From Gnetum montanum (lineage: Eukaryota; Streptophyta; Gnetopsida; Gnetales; Gnetaceae): a stretch of DNA of 64,000 nucleotides. The stretch covers positions 22,047 through 86,046 of the forward strand of contig MNCI01011808.1 in the NCBI GenBank assembly GCA_015680685.1, written 5' to 3'. Positions 1 to 11,900 of this stretch are shown piece after piece. Position 1 is the first letter of the stretch, and the number at the start of each line of letters is the position of its first letter. The translations under genes were made by a program, and so were the position numbers. The notes below the pieces were generated by a model. The model saw only the letters and a program-made list of their open reading frames with translations, was not told the DNA's origin and ran no database searches.

Positions 1-267
1 CAGTGTGCTTAGGTACATCAATGCTTGAATAAAGATCCGTTCACACTTAGACCTCTTGCTGCGAGCACTTGGAAAATATTCCAACTTTCAAATAGACAGA
101 CTGCAATAGTTTTGCTACTTGACTCCTAAAACCATGCTCCTAATTGTGTGCCTAGGCGTTGTATTTATAGACTCAGGAGTAACCCAGTTATAAATGCTCT
201 AATAATTAGAATAACCACTCTAGTAATTAGAGTAACCACTTTAATAATTACAGTAACCGCTTCATCA
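1..267 (-). repeat. Element A 3' LTR, partial
   Basis: Aligns by eye with the inner part of the LTRs at 7512-8345 and 62122-63048 (shared text around TGCTTAGGTACA and CACTTGGAAAATATT). It ends in TTCATCA at 261-267, directly before the PPT complement. The last about 80 bases hold three degenerate copies of the near-palindrome TCTAATAATTAGA. The left part lies beyond base 1. Confidence 0.85.
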
Positions 268-279
268 TACCTCCACGAC
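268..279 (-). other. Element A polypurine tract
   Basis: On the minus strand this reads GTCGTGGAGGTA, immediately upstream of the TG that opens the 3' LTR. The same tract sits at the same place in B, D, E, F and G (GTGGGGGTA core), where it would prime plus-strand DNA synthesis. Confidence 0.8.
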
Positions 280-2267
280 TGAATGAAAACTCGTCCTCAA
301 GTACATAAGAAGAGGAACAAGTTCTTTACAAAATATATTAGGGGGTGTGGACTTATTTGATTGACATGCAGAGTGACACAGAGAAAATAGACAAAAGTGC
401 CTGAGCATATAATATTACAATTATGTACAAAATTGGTGTTCATGAAAATTAGGAAAGAACACCAATGGATCCAAAGGACATCCAACCCCTCTTGGCAATA
501 GAAGAATGAGGGAGAGGTAGAAGAGATCCAACAGTCATGAACAATCTCCTGCGAGTGATATGGTTACATCCTCCTTAGTGACAACAGTCCTACTTCCAAT
601 CCACGCTTCCTACTGCATATCACAACAAAACCAAGGATTAGTATATATATAGTACATAAATAATGGTTGAATACCTTGTCTCGTCAATGATTTTATCTAG
701 CCAAGTTGTGATTGTGATAGATTGATTACTTGATATTGTTAGTGGAAATACTGACGAATGGATTAAATAAGAGAAGCAATCCATACAATTCAAAAAAAGC
801 TTGACACAAGGAGTAGTGGAAAGAGGATATTCATAACAATAAAAAGGAATTCATTACAAATAGTTGTGAAGATGCGTACAATTTCAATGACATGGATAGG
901 GTAAATAAAAAGAATTTGATTGTAACAATGTTTAAGGGTAAAGAACCTAACTTAACCAAACTAAAAGATATGCAAGTGGGTCCTCCCCAAAGTAGGCATT
1001 GGCCTTTTATGCCCTTGCATAACTTCAAACCAAGGAGTCTGTGAACTCCATGGATGATTAATGATTACGGAAAGTTAAGTGCAAAAACTTGAAAGTAACT
1101 GATTGAGAAACCTGACACATCAAACTAGAACATCGAATGAAAACATGAAATCAATAGTGAGGTGAGATATGGAAAGCATAGATGGATGGTAGAGAAAGTG
1201 GAATGGAGTTCCTAATTATGGTCACATACAGCCTCTTGTGAAGTTTGTGATTAATTGATTTGGTAAGATCCTTCCTTAGTACAGATCAAAACCAACCACT
1301 TTTAGTGACTTCACATCAACATTCTAAGGTAAGTCCATTCCCTAAAATATAAGAATGCTTCTACAAAATAACCACTATTTCAAAAGAGAGAAGATAAGAA
1401 GTGAGAAAGGGCCTTAGTTAGAGAAGACAAGACAAGTCTTACAACCAGTTCTTGTAGCCCTTTTATTTGGTCTAAGGGGTATACTTTGAATTCCTATGTT
1501 TTTCTATTTTTAAATGGGAACCACACTATGCAAAGACCCATGCAATTTTTGCATTTATTTTTTCCAAGGGATGTGCTTTGAATTCTCATCCTTTTTTTTT
1601 GTTTTTTGTAATGAGGACAACACCATGCAAGGACTTCTTTGACTTCCTATTGTGAATTGACGTGGAACGATGAAAAGCTTACAAGAACACTCCTGCACAC
1701 AAAAAAATAAAAAAGCGAAAAGAACACCACATCCCTTTGAAGCCACACCCTATCCAAACCTTTGATTCCTTCCCAATTCTGGAAACTACACAAGTCACCA
1801 ATTTATTAAAGTTACATTAATGAAAAAGAGACTGCATGCTTCCAAAACAAGGAAAACCATAGAGTAAGTGAATGGATGGATGATGTGGACTCACTGCCTG
1901 TGACATGAAAAGAAACCATGTCCTAGTCATCAGTAACGACCATCAAAGTCAGAAACCATACATCAGCAATCAAATTACAAATGAAACATACCACCATCGA
2001 GTAATGCATTACCATTGTACTTGCCACCTTATTAGTAGAAAAAGTAAAGAAACACACCAAACATAAGCAAATATAACCATAAAAGAAAGTAAAAGAGTAG
2101 ACAATAGATATTGAAATATATTAATGATGGTGTAAAACAAAAACTAAGACAAGACCAATAACCTTAGAAATACAAATATGTAAAACAAAGAAGATGAAAA
2201 TAAAAAGCTGTAAAACCAAAAATGTGTAAAATAAAAAAAATCAAAAACTAAGAAGTTGCATAAAGTA
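280..2267 (-). other. Element A non-coding region between pol and PPT
   Basis: About 2 kb without a convincing coding frame. It shares blocks with the same interval of B (14640-16768), D (51690-53720), E (39907-41549) and F (44015-46130), such as a conserved block near 1870-1890 before a short T-rich stretch and a TTTTACAC-type tract at about 2148-2245. The third ORF carried by element B at this place is missing. Confidence 0.6.
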
Positions 2268-3180
2268 TTAGTATGGGTGGCCATCTCCTCCATGACTAAG
2301 TTGGAAGGGAAAGATCCAAAAAAATGAGCATAGTTGTCCATCTGATGAGGTGTTTGTTGTGTTGGTTGGCTTGGGCTCATGGAAAAATTTTACTTGTTGG
2401 ATGTTGACTAATTGCTTCTTATTTGGGTTGTTAGGTTTATAGATGATCATGGCCCCAAATGGAAAATTTTCATCTATGATGTAAGGTCCTTCCCACAATG
2501 TTTGGAATTTGGTTCGTTGGGGTACATGTGTAGGATTCCAATAAAGAACCTTGTCTCCTGGTTGAAACTTTACTTTTCTTATTCTGAGGTCATGGTGTTT
2601 CTTGTTGAATGCCTTATGCATCTCATTGGATGATAGGGCCATTAACTGATTTTCATCTAGCAAGTTGAGACTCATTAATCGTTCTTTCTATGCTAGGCTT
2701 AGATCTAGGTCAAGGTCATAGGCTGTGGAGAGCGTACGGAGCTCGGATTGGATGGGCAAAGTTGGTAGTTTTTCGTACACAAGCTCATAGGGAGAATAAC
2801 CTATGGGGAGTTTCCATGTGGAGCGATAGGCCCAAAGGGCATCATTTAATTTAGTGCTCCAATCCCTTCGGTATTTATTAATGGTACACGTTAAGATTTT
2901 TGTAATCTCCTGATTAGTAACTTCAACTTGGCCATTGGCTTAGGGGTGATATGGTATTGTGAGTTTATGTTAAACCCCCAAGTGTTACATTAGCTTTCAG
3001 AAAGTGACACCTATAAAATGAGTTCCATTATTAGAAATTAACGCATGAGGTACACCAAACCTATTCATGATGTTTTATTGTACAAACCAGGTAGTAGTGG
3101 TGGATGTACAGTTGATGACGGTTGCTACTTCTACCCACTTGGTACAATAGTCAACCACTCCAGCCGATAGCATCTTCAAT
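2268..3180 (-). pseudogene. Integrase core and C-terminus of element A (decayed)
   Basis: Integrase joins the cDNA to target DNA. Read on the minus strand, a core segment with VDYCTKWVEVA, a degenerate ISNNGTHF (usual catalytic D changed to N) and [11 protein letters not shown] around the catalytic E is followed by a clean 135-residue stretch (2268-2675). That stretch holds GDKVLYWNPTHVP and LWEGPYII, a GPY/F-like module as in Athila integrases. The reading ends in SHGGDGHPY, a tail also seen in D and F. Stops occur in the core. The N-terminal zinc-binding part, RNase H and RT are missing because the upstream sequence joins PR-linker text near 3180. Confidence 0.75.
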
Positions 3181-3990
3181 TCAAGGGGCTCTTATTTAAA
3201 ATTGTTAGGAATTTCTAGCTCACCCCAATCGACATCATCATTTACTCCTTTGGAGAGCTGGTGGTGAACTTGCCTAAGTTCATCCATACTTGCAATGTAC
3301 TTGTACATTAGGCCCTCAATCAGTTCCATGCATAATGTATTGCTACTAGTATCAACTGTCAACCAGTGGGTGCCTTCTTGTTTTGTGGCTACTATGTACA
3401 TATATCTCTAGATATTAGCTTTTGGTGCACACAGCTTACATGCAGAGATAGATGTTTGCTTTACTGACCATAACTTTTACACACAATGACACCCTGAATC
3501 ACTTTATGCAATACATGGAACTCTCTTCTTCTCAATCTTTTCAAATTCATTTTCTTTTGATATCTCCAAGGAAAGATCTCTAATGCCCATTTTAGCATCA
3601 ATAGTACTTAGCCACATCCTTTCCATAATAATTGGAAAGTACCCCTTGTAGTTCTCCACTTTAATTACTAAGAAATTGATGGGATATGACCATCCACAAA
3701 TGGTGGTGACAATGTCTTCAACTAGTCCCAATGGAACAATGATGAACTGGTCCACTAGTTCCAGCTAAATGTTGCTCTTCTTCAAAGAGGGAAGGCTCCA
3801 CATTGTGTACATTTCATGCAAGATTAGATTAACACTAGAACCAAAGTCAATAAGAGCTTTGAAAGGCTTATTCCCAACAATTTGCAAGTAAACTAGGGGA
3901 CTCCTGGGATCAGCTAATTTTCTAGGCAAGTTACCAGCTCAAATCCAATCAAATACAGCATGTGTAAGCATTATAGTATGAATTTGAGAC
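3181..3990 (-). pseudogene. Aspartic protease and PR-RT linker of element A
   Basis: Retroviral-type protease that would process the Gag-Pol polyprotein. The minus-strand reading shows ALIDFGSSVNLI (active-site triplet reads DFG rather than DSG), then a flap-side segment with IPLGLVEDIVTTICGWSYP and WLSTIDAKMGIRDLSLEIS, closely parallel to D and F. The linker (3192-3401, starting MYIVATKQEGTHW) is conserved in B, D and F. The copy is interrupted by stops. The linker ends at a deletion joint to IN. Confidence 0.75.
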
Positions 3991-4129
3991 GGATTTTGGT
4001 TTGAAGGTGACTCAAATAAAGAAGAAATAGAGGAAGGTGGAGGAGCAGGGTTACCAACCACTGATGTATTCAAGGGTTTTTATGGACTACGAGGTTGGAA
4101 GAAGGATCTTTTCTTTGTTTGTGGTTCTA

Positions 4130-7100
4130 ACCTGTTGGATGGGTTAACCAATTGCAGGTTAACTACCCTCATAGTGTTTCTTTGTTGTGGTTGTGTAGGA
4201 AATTTACCCTACATGGATAAAATAGGTGGTAGTTGAGCAAGAGGTGGAGGAGTAGGTGTAGGGATAGGAGGTACATGAGGGTAGTAGGTGGTATCCCTCC
4301 TTGGATAGGGTGATTGATATGTTTCAGGAGGGTAGTGATGAGACTAGTAAGCAACAATATGACCAGAGGAGTCTCTTGGAGATGAAGGTTGCTGAACATA
4401 AAAACTGTAGGGATCTGGTTGCCGGTAAGGGTATTGCTATCTTAGAGGTGGAAATGCCCATGATTATGGTTGCTGCTACTACTAATATACTTTGTAAGGT
4501 TGCAAAGGAGTTCCACTTGGATAGTATTGCTATGGTTGGTGGAACTGTCAAGGATTGCCTTGTGGATAAGACAATCTTTTTGGTGTTTACCTTTGTGCAA
4601 GTCATGGATGCAAGGCATACATCCTAGATTCTTGCAAGGGTGATACAACTGGGCAACATCCCTTAGGATGTTCATATTAGCAAACATCACATCCACCATC
4701 ATCATCCGAATCACTATCTACAACCATCTTATCTTTACCTTTAGATATGGCACGTTTAGCCTCCTTACGCCTCCAACGCTCACGATCACCACTTTGCTCC
4801 TTGGAATTTTCAACAATTTTTAAAATAACTTGAAACTTATTATCCATGGAGTCCCATAATTGATCAACCTTAGCTGTAATTTCTAACTAAAATTTTTGGA
4901 ATGGCAAGGTTTTCTAATTCACCACCTCATCTCTGGAAAATTCATCCTCAATCTCACAAAATCTAACCCCCTTTTTCTGAATAGAAGGGTCTCTATTGTA
5001 TTCTTTTGCACTTTCACATTGATGAAGTGTTTAGTTAATGTGTTGATGAGGTTGCATTAACTAAGCCTCGTTGACATGGCCATGATGATGTAACCTCGTC
5101 AATGCATCCATCCATGCGTTAATGCGACCTCGTTAACGTAGAGTTTGTCTTTTGCTATAAATATGCGTGCAGCTGCAGCATTTATGGCATCTTTTTGATA
5201 TAGTTGTTGTGAAGCACTTGCAATTTGTTTCTGTGAAAGTTAGACTATTTCCCAAGTGCCCATAGCAAGAGTTTGAAGAGTGTACAACTTTTTATTCGAG
5301 CGCTAATGTACCTGAGCCCATTGGCATGACCGACAATAAAGAAGAACTTTTTGAACATTCCTTACAACATTTGGATTAAACTACTTAATCATTAAAACAT
5401 TTTAATATTTTAATAATTCTAAATATTTTTTTATTATCGCTTTACAGTTACAGTCATTTTCATAGTTTATGAGAACCATAAGCACGATCATCTCGAACAT
5501 ATATCTAACACTTGGCAACCCAGTGATGCCTAACATCTGGTAATCCAGTAGTGGTTAGGACATGCTCAGGATGTGCATAGAGGATGGGATCAGCTATTTA
5601 TGTGAGGGATAGTTAAGCGAGAGAGTAGAGCAATCGTAAAATTATATAGCCTTTCATTTCCTACACTAGAAAAATTAGACTTTAAAGATAAAAAGAAAAC
5701 TTATAAAAATCATTTACCTCAATCTCACTCAACCATCATTTTAAAATATCACAAGTGAGGTTGGAAAGACAACGACTACTCTAATTGAGGTTTTGCTGGT
5801 TAGAATTCTATGTACATAAGTGCTTACAGTCTTCAGAATTTGATTGGGACACACGTGAACGCTTGTGATTCGTATGGTTGGGCGTAGGGGTACCTTGCCA
5901 CTCATCACACGTTTTCTGAGCTCTCCCTTCTCTTTAGCTACCTACTTAATTAATCTTTGAATTTGATGGGTTTTCAACTCTGTCAATCTTCCTTGGGCAT
6001 AAATGCCAAAGGTTTTCCTAGTTTTAGACCACAACCCGTCTACGATATGGTGAAGTTGATCAAGCTAAGAGTATCCATGGCTGGGACACCTATACAACAA
6101 AGAGTAGTATCAGCCAATATCATCATCCAAGGGCTCATGATTTCCTTGTTTCCACCCTTGAATTTATTTTCTTAAATTGAATACTTGAGAGTACGTTTGA
6201 TATTTATCATTAAATAATTCCAACATCGTACTCCACTGCCTAATTGATTCTGGTTCCAAGGATTGATACCAACTTTCTGCTTCCTTTATGAGTGTCCTTG
6301 GAAATAATTTCAGCTTTTATCATTCATTTTCAATATTTTGCAAGGCACATGTATCTTGGAAAGCCTGGAGATGATTTTGTGGATCAGCATCATATCCTCC
6401 CTCGAATCGATGGATATTGTTCATATCAAGCCTCTTTATTATGTTGTCCATTACTTGCCTTGTTGGAATCCTTACAACCTCTACAATATTCAACATGCCC
6501 CAAGTAGTAAGTAGAGGTTCATCAAGGCCATAAGGGTGGTGCCTACGATGCTCCCTACTAGCCCTTCTTTCTTGATGATGGGCCTCTCTGGATTACCCAT
6601 GTTTTTGGTCACGACTGTCTCGATGGTCCCTTCTATTGTTCTATTCCCATTGATCATCTCCATCATGGTTATTTCATCTGCGGTCACAATCTGAACTCGA
6701 TGAAGAAGATGATGATGATGAAGGGGAAGAAGAAGGGGAACTTTCTTCATGCTTATGCCTATCATCCTTCTTTTAATGCTCATGACCACAATCATGATCA
6801 TGATCTCCTTTATCCTCCTTTTCCTAACTTACCTCTTTGGATCCATTTTTATCATTGGATTTGTTTTGACTAGAACATGGATTGTGAACTATGGATTGTA
6901 CATTCTGGTTAAGGGCTCCTTGAACAAAATCGAAGAGAGGAAAATCACTAAAGAAGTCATTACCTTCATCAATTGGGCCAAGTGGAGGTGAAAAGATGTT
7001 TAACCCCTTGCCCTTCATAAGCTCATGCTGATGCTCTAGCTGATGATCCCTTAATCTTTATGCTTCAATGGGATGATAATCCCTTGAGTCGGGATCTCAC

Positions 7101-7348
7101 ATCTCATATTCTCCATGGAGATGTTGAAGCCCATGTCGTGCTAGCATTAATTGGAGCATTGATGGAACAGATCAGTCAGGTGGCAACACAATGTTACCTT
7201 CCATGTCGCACCACCGCATCAATTCATTTTGATGTAAGATGAAGGTAAAGTCTGGTACATACTCATTAGGATGAGCATATACCACCTGGTATTGTTGAGG
7301 TACTTAAACTTCCCTGGGTAGAGATGGGCTCCTGTGAGAAGAAGACAT
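4130..7348 (-). pseudogene. gag of element A, split by a solo LTR
   Basis: Structural protein forming the virus-like particle. The probable start is the minus-strand ATG at 7346-7348 in a Ser-rich context (MSSS...), matching F (49272) and B (8896). Further along come fragments of the Gag core also seen in F, and a compact Cys/His motif (4660-4720) with CDVC and HPKGCC. A Gln/Pro/Tyr-rich linker precedes PR. A plus-strand solo LTR (5020-5907) interrupts it. Many stops and frameshifts are present. Exact ends in the decayed copy are uncertain. Confidence 0.7.
5015..5912 (+). mobile_element. Solo LTR of the Athila-like family, with TSD, inside element A gag
   Basis: The LTR spans 5020-5907. It opens TGATGAAGTG and closes CTCATCA. 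The flanks are CACAT (5015-5019) and CACGT (5908-5912), a 5-bp target duplication differing by one CpG-type transition. Internally it has a TATA-like GCTATAAATATGC (about 5154-5166) and a body alignable with the B and D LTRs. No PBS, PPT or internal region accompanies it, so it fits LTR-LTR recombination of a former full element. Confidence 0.88.
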
Positions 7349-7492
7349 TTTGCATTAATAAATAATGTGCAGTTAAAATTTAATTTAATGATAATAATGA
7401 TAATTTTTGTTTTCATGGGATTTAACACTTATGGTTCATACAACGAGGGTACTAGATTTCACTAGGCTTAGATAGTACACGAAGAACTACAG

Positions 7493-7510
7493 TCCCCAGT
7501 AACGGTGCCA
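7493..7510 (-). other. Element A primer-binding site (tRNA-Asp type)
   Basis: Minus-strand TGGCACCGTTACTGGGGA, one base inside the 5' LTR. It matches the complement of the plant tRNA-Asp 3' end (as I know it) at 15 of 18 positions, and all three mismatches are transitions. Confidence 0.85.
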
Positions 7511-7511
7511 A

Positions 7512-8345
7512 TGATGAGCAGCAAGGTACCCCTATGCCCAACCATACAAATCACAAGCATTCACATGCAATCCAATCAAATTCTGCAAACTATAATTACT
7601 AAGTATACTAGAGCTAAATGATGTATGTGTGTTGTTCATTCGTTGTCTTCCCAGTCCCACTTGTGGAATGCAATTGTATGGTTAAGTGTGACTGAGGCAT
7701 ATGATTTTTAATTATTTTGTGTTTTTATCGAATTACTCACCTAGAACAAGAATAAAAGTAAGAGTGATTAAAAATAAAAGTGATTAATTGTTAAGGAAAC
7801 TAAAGTCTAATCTAGCCTAACACAAGTAACCATTCCCACTTCCCAGACACATCTTGAACTTCATGCAAACACTACTGGGCTATGAAACACTAATCATTTC
7901 TGAGCTACCAAGTGTCACACGTATGCTCAAAGGAGTCGTGCTTGTGTAATTTAACAATTTTCTTAATTGATCAAAATGAATTGTTGTGCTAATAACACGA
8001 ATGTAAAGTGCATAAAATAAAATAAAATATAAATGCATAAGAAAAAAAATCTCAAGTGCTATAAGGATGAATCAAAGAGCTTGTCTTTATTACCAACACA
8101 ATGGTGTGCTCAGGTACATCAATTCTTGAATAAAGATCCATTCACACTTAGACCTCCTACTACGAGCACTTGGAAAATATTCTTACTTTCAAATACAAAC
8201 TGCAACAGTTTTGCTACTTGACTCCTAAAAACATGCTCCCAATTGTGCACCTAGGTACTGTATTTATAGACCCAGGAGTAACCCTGGAATAACCACTCTA
8301 ATAATTAGAATAATTGCTCTAATAATTAGAGTAACTGCTTCATCA
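7512..8345 (-). repeat. Element A 5' LTR
   Basis: 834 bases from TGATGAGC to CTTCATCA in plus-strand view. The outer U3 end (8262-8345) holds tandem TCTAATAATTAGA-type units, as in G and the A 3' LTR. A minus-strand TATA-like TATAAATA lies near 8264-8271, just inside that repeat module. Confidence 0.9.
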
Positions 8346-8740
8346 CTTGGTATGCTTAGTAGCATAGCGCTTGGTTGCCTAGCAGTGAATACATGGGTTC
8401 AGGATGTGTACGGAAAGTGGGATCGGATGCCTATGTTAGGATTAGTTAAATGCTAGTTAATTGATTAATTTAGATTAGTTAATCAAATTCCTTTTATCTA
8501 CATTTCAAGCACCAAATTATAACACGTACAATGATAAAAATTAGATGCCTCAGTTACACTTAACCATATCAATGAACGTCACAAGTGTAATTGGGAAGAC
8601 AACGATTGACCTTAAAGCTAGCTTCACTTCCTAAAGGACTAGTGCATTGGAAACAACAAAGTCCATGGAATTCGACTGGATTGTGCATGAATGCTTTATG
8701 ATTTGTATGGTTAGGCATAGGCATACCCCACTGCTCATCA
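8346..8740 (+). repeat. Element B 5' LTR, inner part
   Basis: Aligns with 20345-20762 of the 3' LTR and ends CTGCTCATCA at 8740. Its first base abuts element A, which inserted into this LTR. Confidence 0.87.
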
Positions 8741-8741
8741 T

Positions 8742-8759
8742 TGGCGTCATTCCTAGGGA
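8742..8759 (+). other. Element B primer-binding site (tRNA-Asp type)
   Basis: TGGCGTCATTCCTAGGGA, one base after the LTR. It matches the tRNA-Asp complement at 13 of 18 positions; four of the five mismatches are transitions. Confidence 0.8.
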
Positions 8760-8895
8760 CTTTGTTTATGGTAAATGTGCTATTTAGGTTTAAGTGAATA
8801 TCATTAATACCACTGTATGAACCTCAAGGTCCATATCATTTCCACTATACATAGAATTATAAAAGCACACTAATAATTTCATTTTATTTTACAAA

Positions 8896-10990
8896 ATGTC
8901 TTCTTCTTCTTGCAAGCATAGAGATACCAAACCATCAATCCCACAAGAATGCAAGGTGGTATATAATCATCCCCACAAGAATGCAAGGTGGTATATACTC
9001 ATCCAGATGAGTTTGTGCCAAATTACACCTCCATCCTACATCAAGATGAATAGACACGATGGTGTGATATGGAGGGTAGCATCGTCTTGTCCCCTAATAG
9101 ATCTGTGCTCAAGATGCTATTCAAAACCCTTAACAAGCTAGGCATAGCAGATCTTCACAAAGAATACATTGTGGATGGATATGACACTTGAAACTATTGT
9201 CCTATTGAAACACAACGTAGTTGAGATCAATGTCAGGAGAAACTCCATGAAGCTATAAAGGGGAAGCATTATGCTAACCCCTTATTCCAACTAGATCAAG
9301 AGGACAATGAGGATCCTCCCTTGGAAGCTTCTCAACATGAAGATTTTCCACCCCCTACTACTGATGGTGATGTTGTGAACTTGACCCTACGATCAACTAT
9401 TCATAAGTTGGGTTTAGGAAAAAGTGATAGCCAAGGTAGGGACTCGAGTAAACATCACAATAACAAGGGATCTAATGATGGTGATTGTAATGTGTAAGAA
9501 TGGTGGCGGACACCATGGTGGCAATGGTGGTCCACCTTCCTCTTCATCTTCTTCATCCGATTATGAACATTCCTCTTCATCTAATAGTTCTTATGGAAGT
9601 TGTCATCAAAACAACCATGATGAAGGTGATCACCGAGATAACAATGATCATGAAGGCCACCAAAACCTAAGAGGTGGCCAAAACCATCATTGGGATCATT
9701 GATGTAGTGATGATGATGAACTGCTATTGGCAACTTGAAGTATGCTCAACATTGCAGAGGTAGTAAAAATCCCAACTAGGCATATGAAGGATAGTTAGAT
9801 CAAGTGCCTAGACATGAACAATATCCCAAGATTTGAGGGGGAATACAATTCTGTTCTATAGACACATCTACAAGCTTTTCAATATGCCTGTGCCTTACAA
9901 AACATAGAGAATGAGTGGCAAAAACTCAAACTTTTCCCAAGGAAACTAATTAAGAAAGTTGAAAGTTGGTATCAGTCCTTAGAACTGGAATCTATCCACA
10001 AATGGAGTACCATGTTAAAACTATTCAATGACAAATACTAGACATACTCTAGAGTGTCTAATTTGAGAAGAAAAATCCAAGGCTAGAAACAAGGAGCACA
10101 TGAACCCTTGGATGCCACCATTGGCCAATACTATTCACTTCTACACCAATGCCCTAATCATGTTTACTCTCAGAGGGAACAACTTCACCACATCATAGAT
10201 GGGCTCAGAGTAGAAACAAGAAGAACCCTTGGGGTGTATGCCCAAGGAAGATTACCTAAACTGAGAGCTCATCAAATCCAAAGGCTAATTGAGCAAGTAG
10301 CAAAAGAAGAAAATGAGTTATGAAAAAGAAAAAGTGCTGAAGAGTATAACAAGGATCCTTCCATTAGAAAATGAGAGGTCCAATTTTGTGACAAGGAGGA
10401 GTCACCACTTGATGAAGTGATTAACAAAAAGACCTTGCCCATCAAAAAATTTATTTTTGATATTTTAGCCAAGGTTAACAAGTTATGGAACTCTTTTGGA
10501 TGAAAAGTTTCAAACTGCTTTAAATATTGTTGAAGAATTTAAAGAGCAAAATAGTGATCATAATCATAGGAGGCGAAAAGAAGTTGAATGTGCCTACCAA
10601 AGAGGTAAGGGCAAAGTTGTTGTAGTAGAGGAAGTTGTGGTGTTTAACTCTGATGATGAAACTAAATGTGACATCTATCAATATGAACATCCAAAGGGAT
10701 GTTTCCCTATGGTGTCACACTTATAAGATTTTAGATTATACACACTGAATCCTCACCTAACATGTAGGCAAGCTCCAAGATGATTTCTTTATCCTAAAGG
10801 CAATCCAAGATAGTTCCACTAGCAACAACAAGCTTACTACCCCAGTGGAACTCCTCCACAACCTTATGAAAAATACCAACAATGGTACCAGCCATAGTCA
10901 TGGAAAATGCCACCATCAAGGTAGTAGTACCCTTATAGGCAACTAGATCCATACAAGTACTCTGTTTAGTAGCCCATCTCCCCTAGGAGT
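8896..10990 (+). pseudogene. gag of element B (decayed)
   Basis: Capsid/nucleocapsid precursor. Starts at ATG 8896 with a Ser-run (MSSSSCKH), the same opening as A and F. The N-terminal part is followed by a low-complexity Ser/His/Asp stretch (9424-9702). The Gag core is at about 9800-10320, with IENEWQKLKLFP, WYQSLE, then HHIIDGLRVETRRTLG and LIEQVAKEENE. A charged region leads to a compact Cys/His motif (10669-10710, CDIYQYEHPKGCF), where the second Cys of the family motif is Tyr. Stops are mostly TAG/TGA where relatives have CAG, TGG or CGA. After 10720 a Pro/Tyr/Gln-rich linker leads to PR. Confidence 0.75.
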
Positions 10991-11389
10991 TCTACAAGCC
11001 ATGCATCATTCTAGCATCACTATTACCCTCCAAAGTATCATCAAACACATTCATCTTCTACTAGAGGGAAAAACCCATATTTGTATCCTTATCATCCTCC
11101 ACATTCCTCTACACCTATACCTCCACCTTCAACCCAATTACCTCCTACTCCATCTATGCAGGGTGAGATTCCTTCATAGCTGCAATAATGAAATGCTACA
11201 AGCATTGTACACTCACAACTAGTTTTTCAACCAAGTGGTCTAGATAATCGATCAAGGAAATGACCTTTCTTTCAGCCTAGAAGTCCTCTCTAGCCCTCAC
11301 AACCTACTTTGGCTGATCATCATGCATCTCTGTTACCTTCATCCTTTACATCAAATACCTTTGAGTGCCCTTCAAACCAAGTGCTACCT

Positions 11390-11900
11390 AGGATCCGCAT
11401 CAAGGCTAGCAATCTTCTTATAAAAAGATCTAATTTAGGAATTCCACTCATCTATCTATAGATTGCTAGACAAGAGCCATGCAAGACTCTTCTTGATTTT
11501 GGTTTTGGAGTTAACCTCGTTTCTCATTATATGTACAAGGCTTGGAACCTACCACCTCTTAAAAAGAGTAGCATCCATCTAGAATTAGTAGATTAGTTGA
11601 TTTCTATCCCTTTATGATTAGTAGAGGACATTGTGATCACAGTTTGTGGGTGGTCCTATCCTACTAATTTTTTGGTAATCAAGATGGATAGCTATAAAAG
11701 TGACTTCCCCATCATTATGCGAAGAACTTGGTTAAGCACAGTCAATGCACGAATGGATATAAGGGACTTATCTCTATAAATATCCAAGAAAAATGAGCTA
11801 GGAAAAATTGAAAAGAATCATATTCCATGCATCATGTATAGTGCTAATAGGTGCAATTGCATGCAAAGAATTTGGTCAATCAAGAGCACATACATTAAGG
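11390..11900 (+). pseudogene. Aspartic protease of element B
   Basis: Shows LIYL, then LLDFGFGVNLVS (catalytic triplet reads DFG), then WNLPPLKKS, LVEDIVITVCGWSYP and WLSTVNARMDIRDLSL. These are collinear with D (37770-38220) and F (46239-46838). The DFG variant is shared with A, whereas D keeps DSG. Several stops. Confidence 0.75.

Larger units (their letters stand above)
1..8345 (-). mobile_element. Element A: Athila-like Ty3/gypsy LTR retrotransposon, minus strand, left end outside window
   Basis: In minus-strand order this element shows a 5' LTR (7512-8345), tRNA-Asp-type PBS (7493-7510), gag, PR, a PR-RT linker, the end of IN, a non-coding tail, a PPT (268-279) and the first 267 bases of the 3' LTR. 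RT and RNase H are absent: the linker runs straight into the IN core near 3180. A solo LTR of the same family interrupts gag. The flank at 8346 is the remaining part of element B's 5' LTR, so A inserted into B. The left TSD lies outside the window; CTTGG (8346-8350) is the predicted duplicate. Many in-frame stops show it is dead. Confidence 0.85.

Noticed and set aside
4301-4627. 108-residue plus-strand frame
   Set aside because: It is antisense to the Pro/Tyr/Gln-rich linker and Cys/His motif of element A gag.
9424-9702. Ser/His-rich 92-residue frame as a separate gene
   Set aside because: It is the low-complexity linker of element B's gag; F has the same region at 48502-48894.
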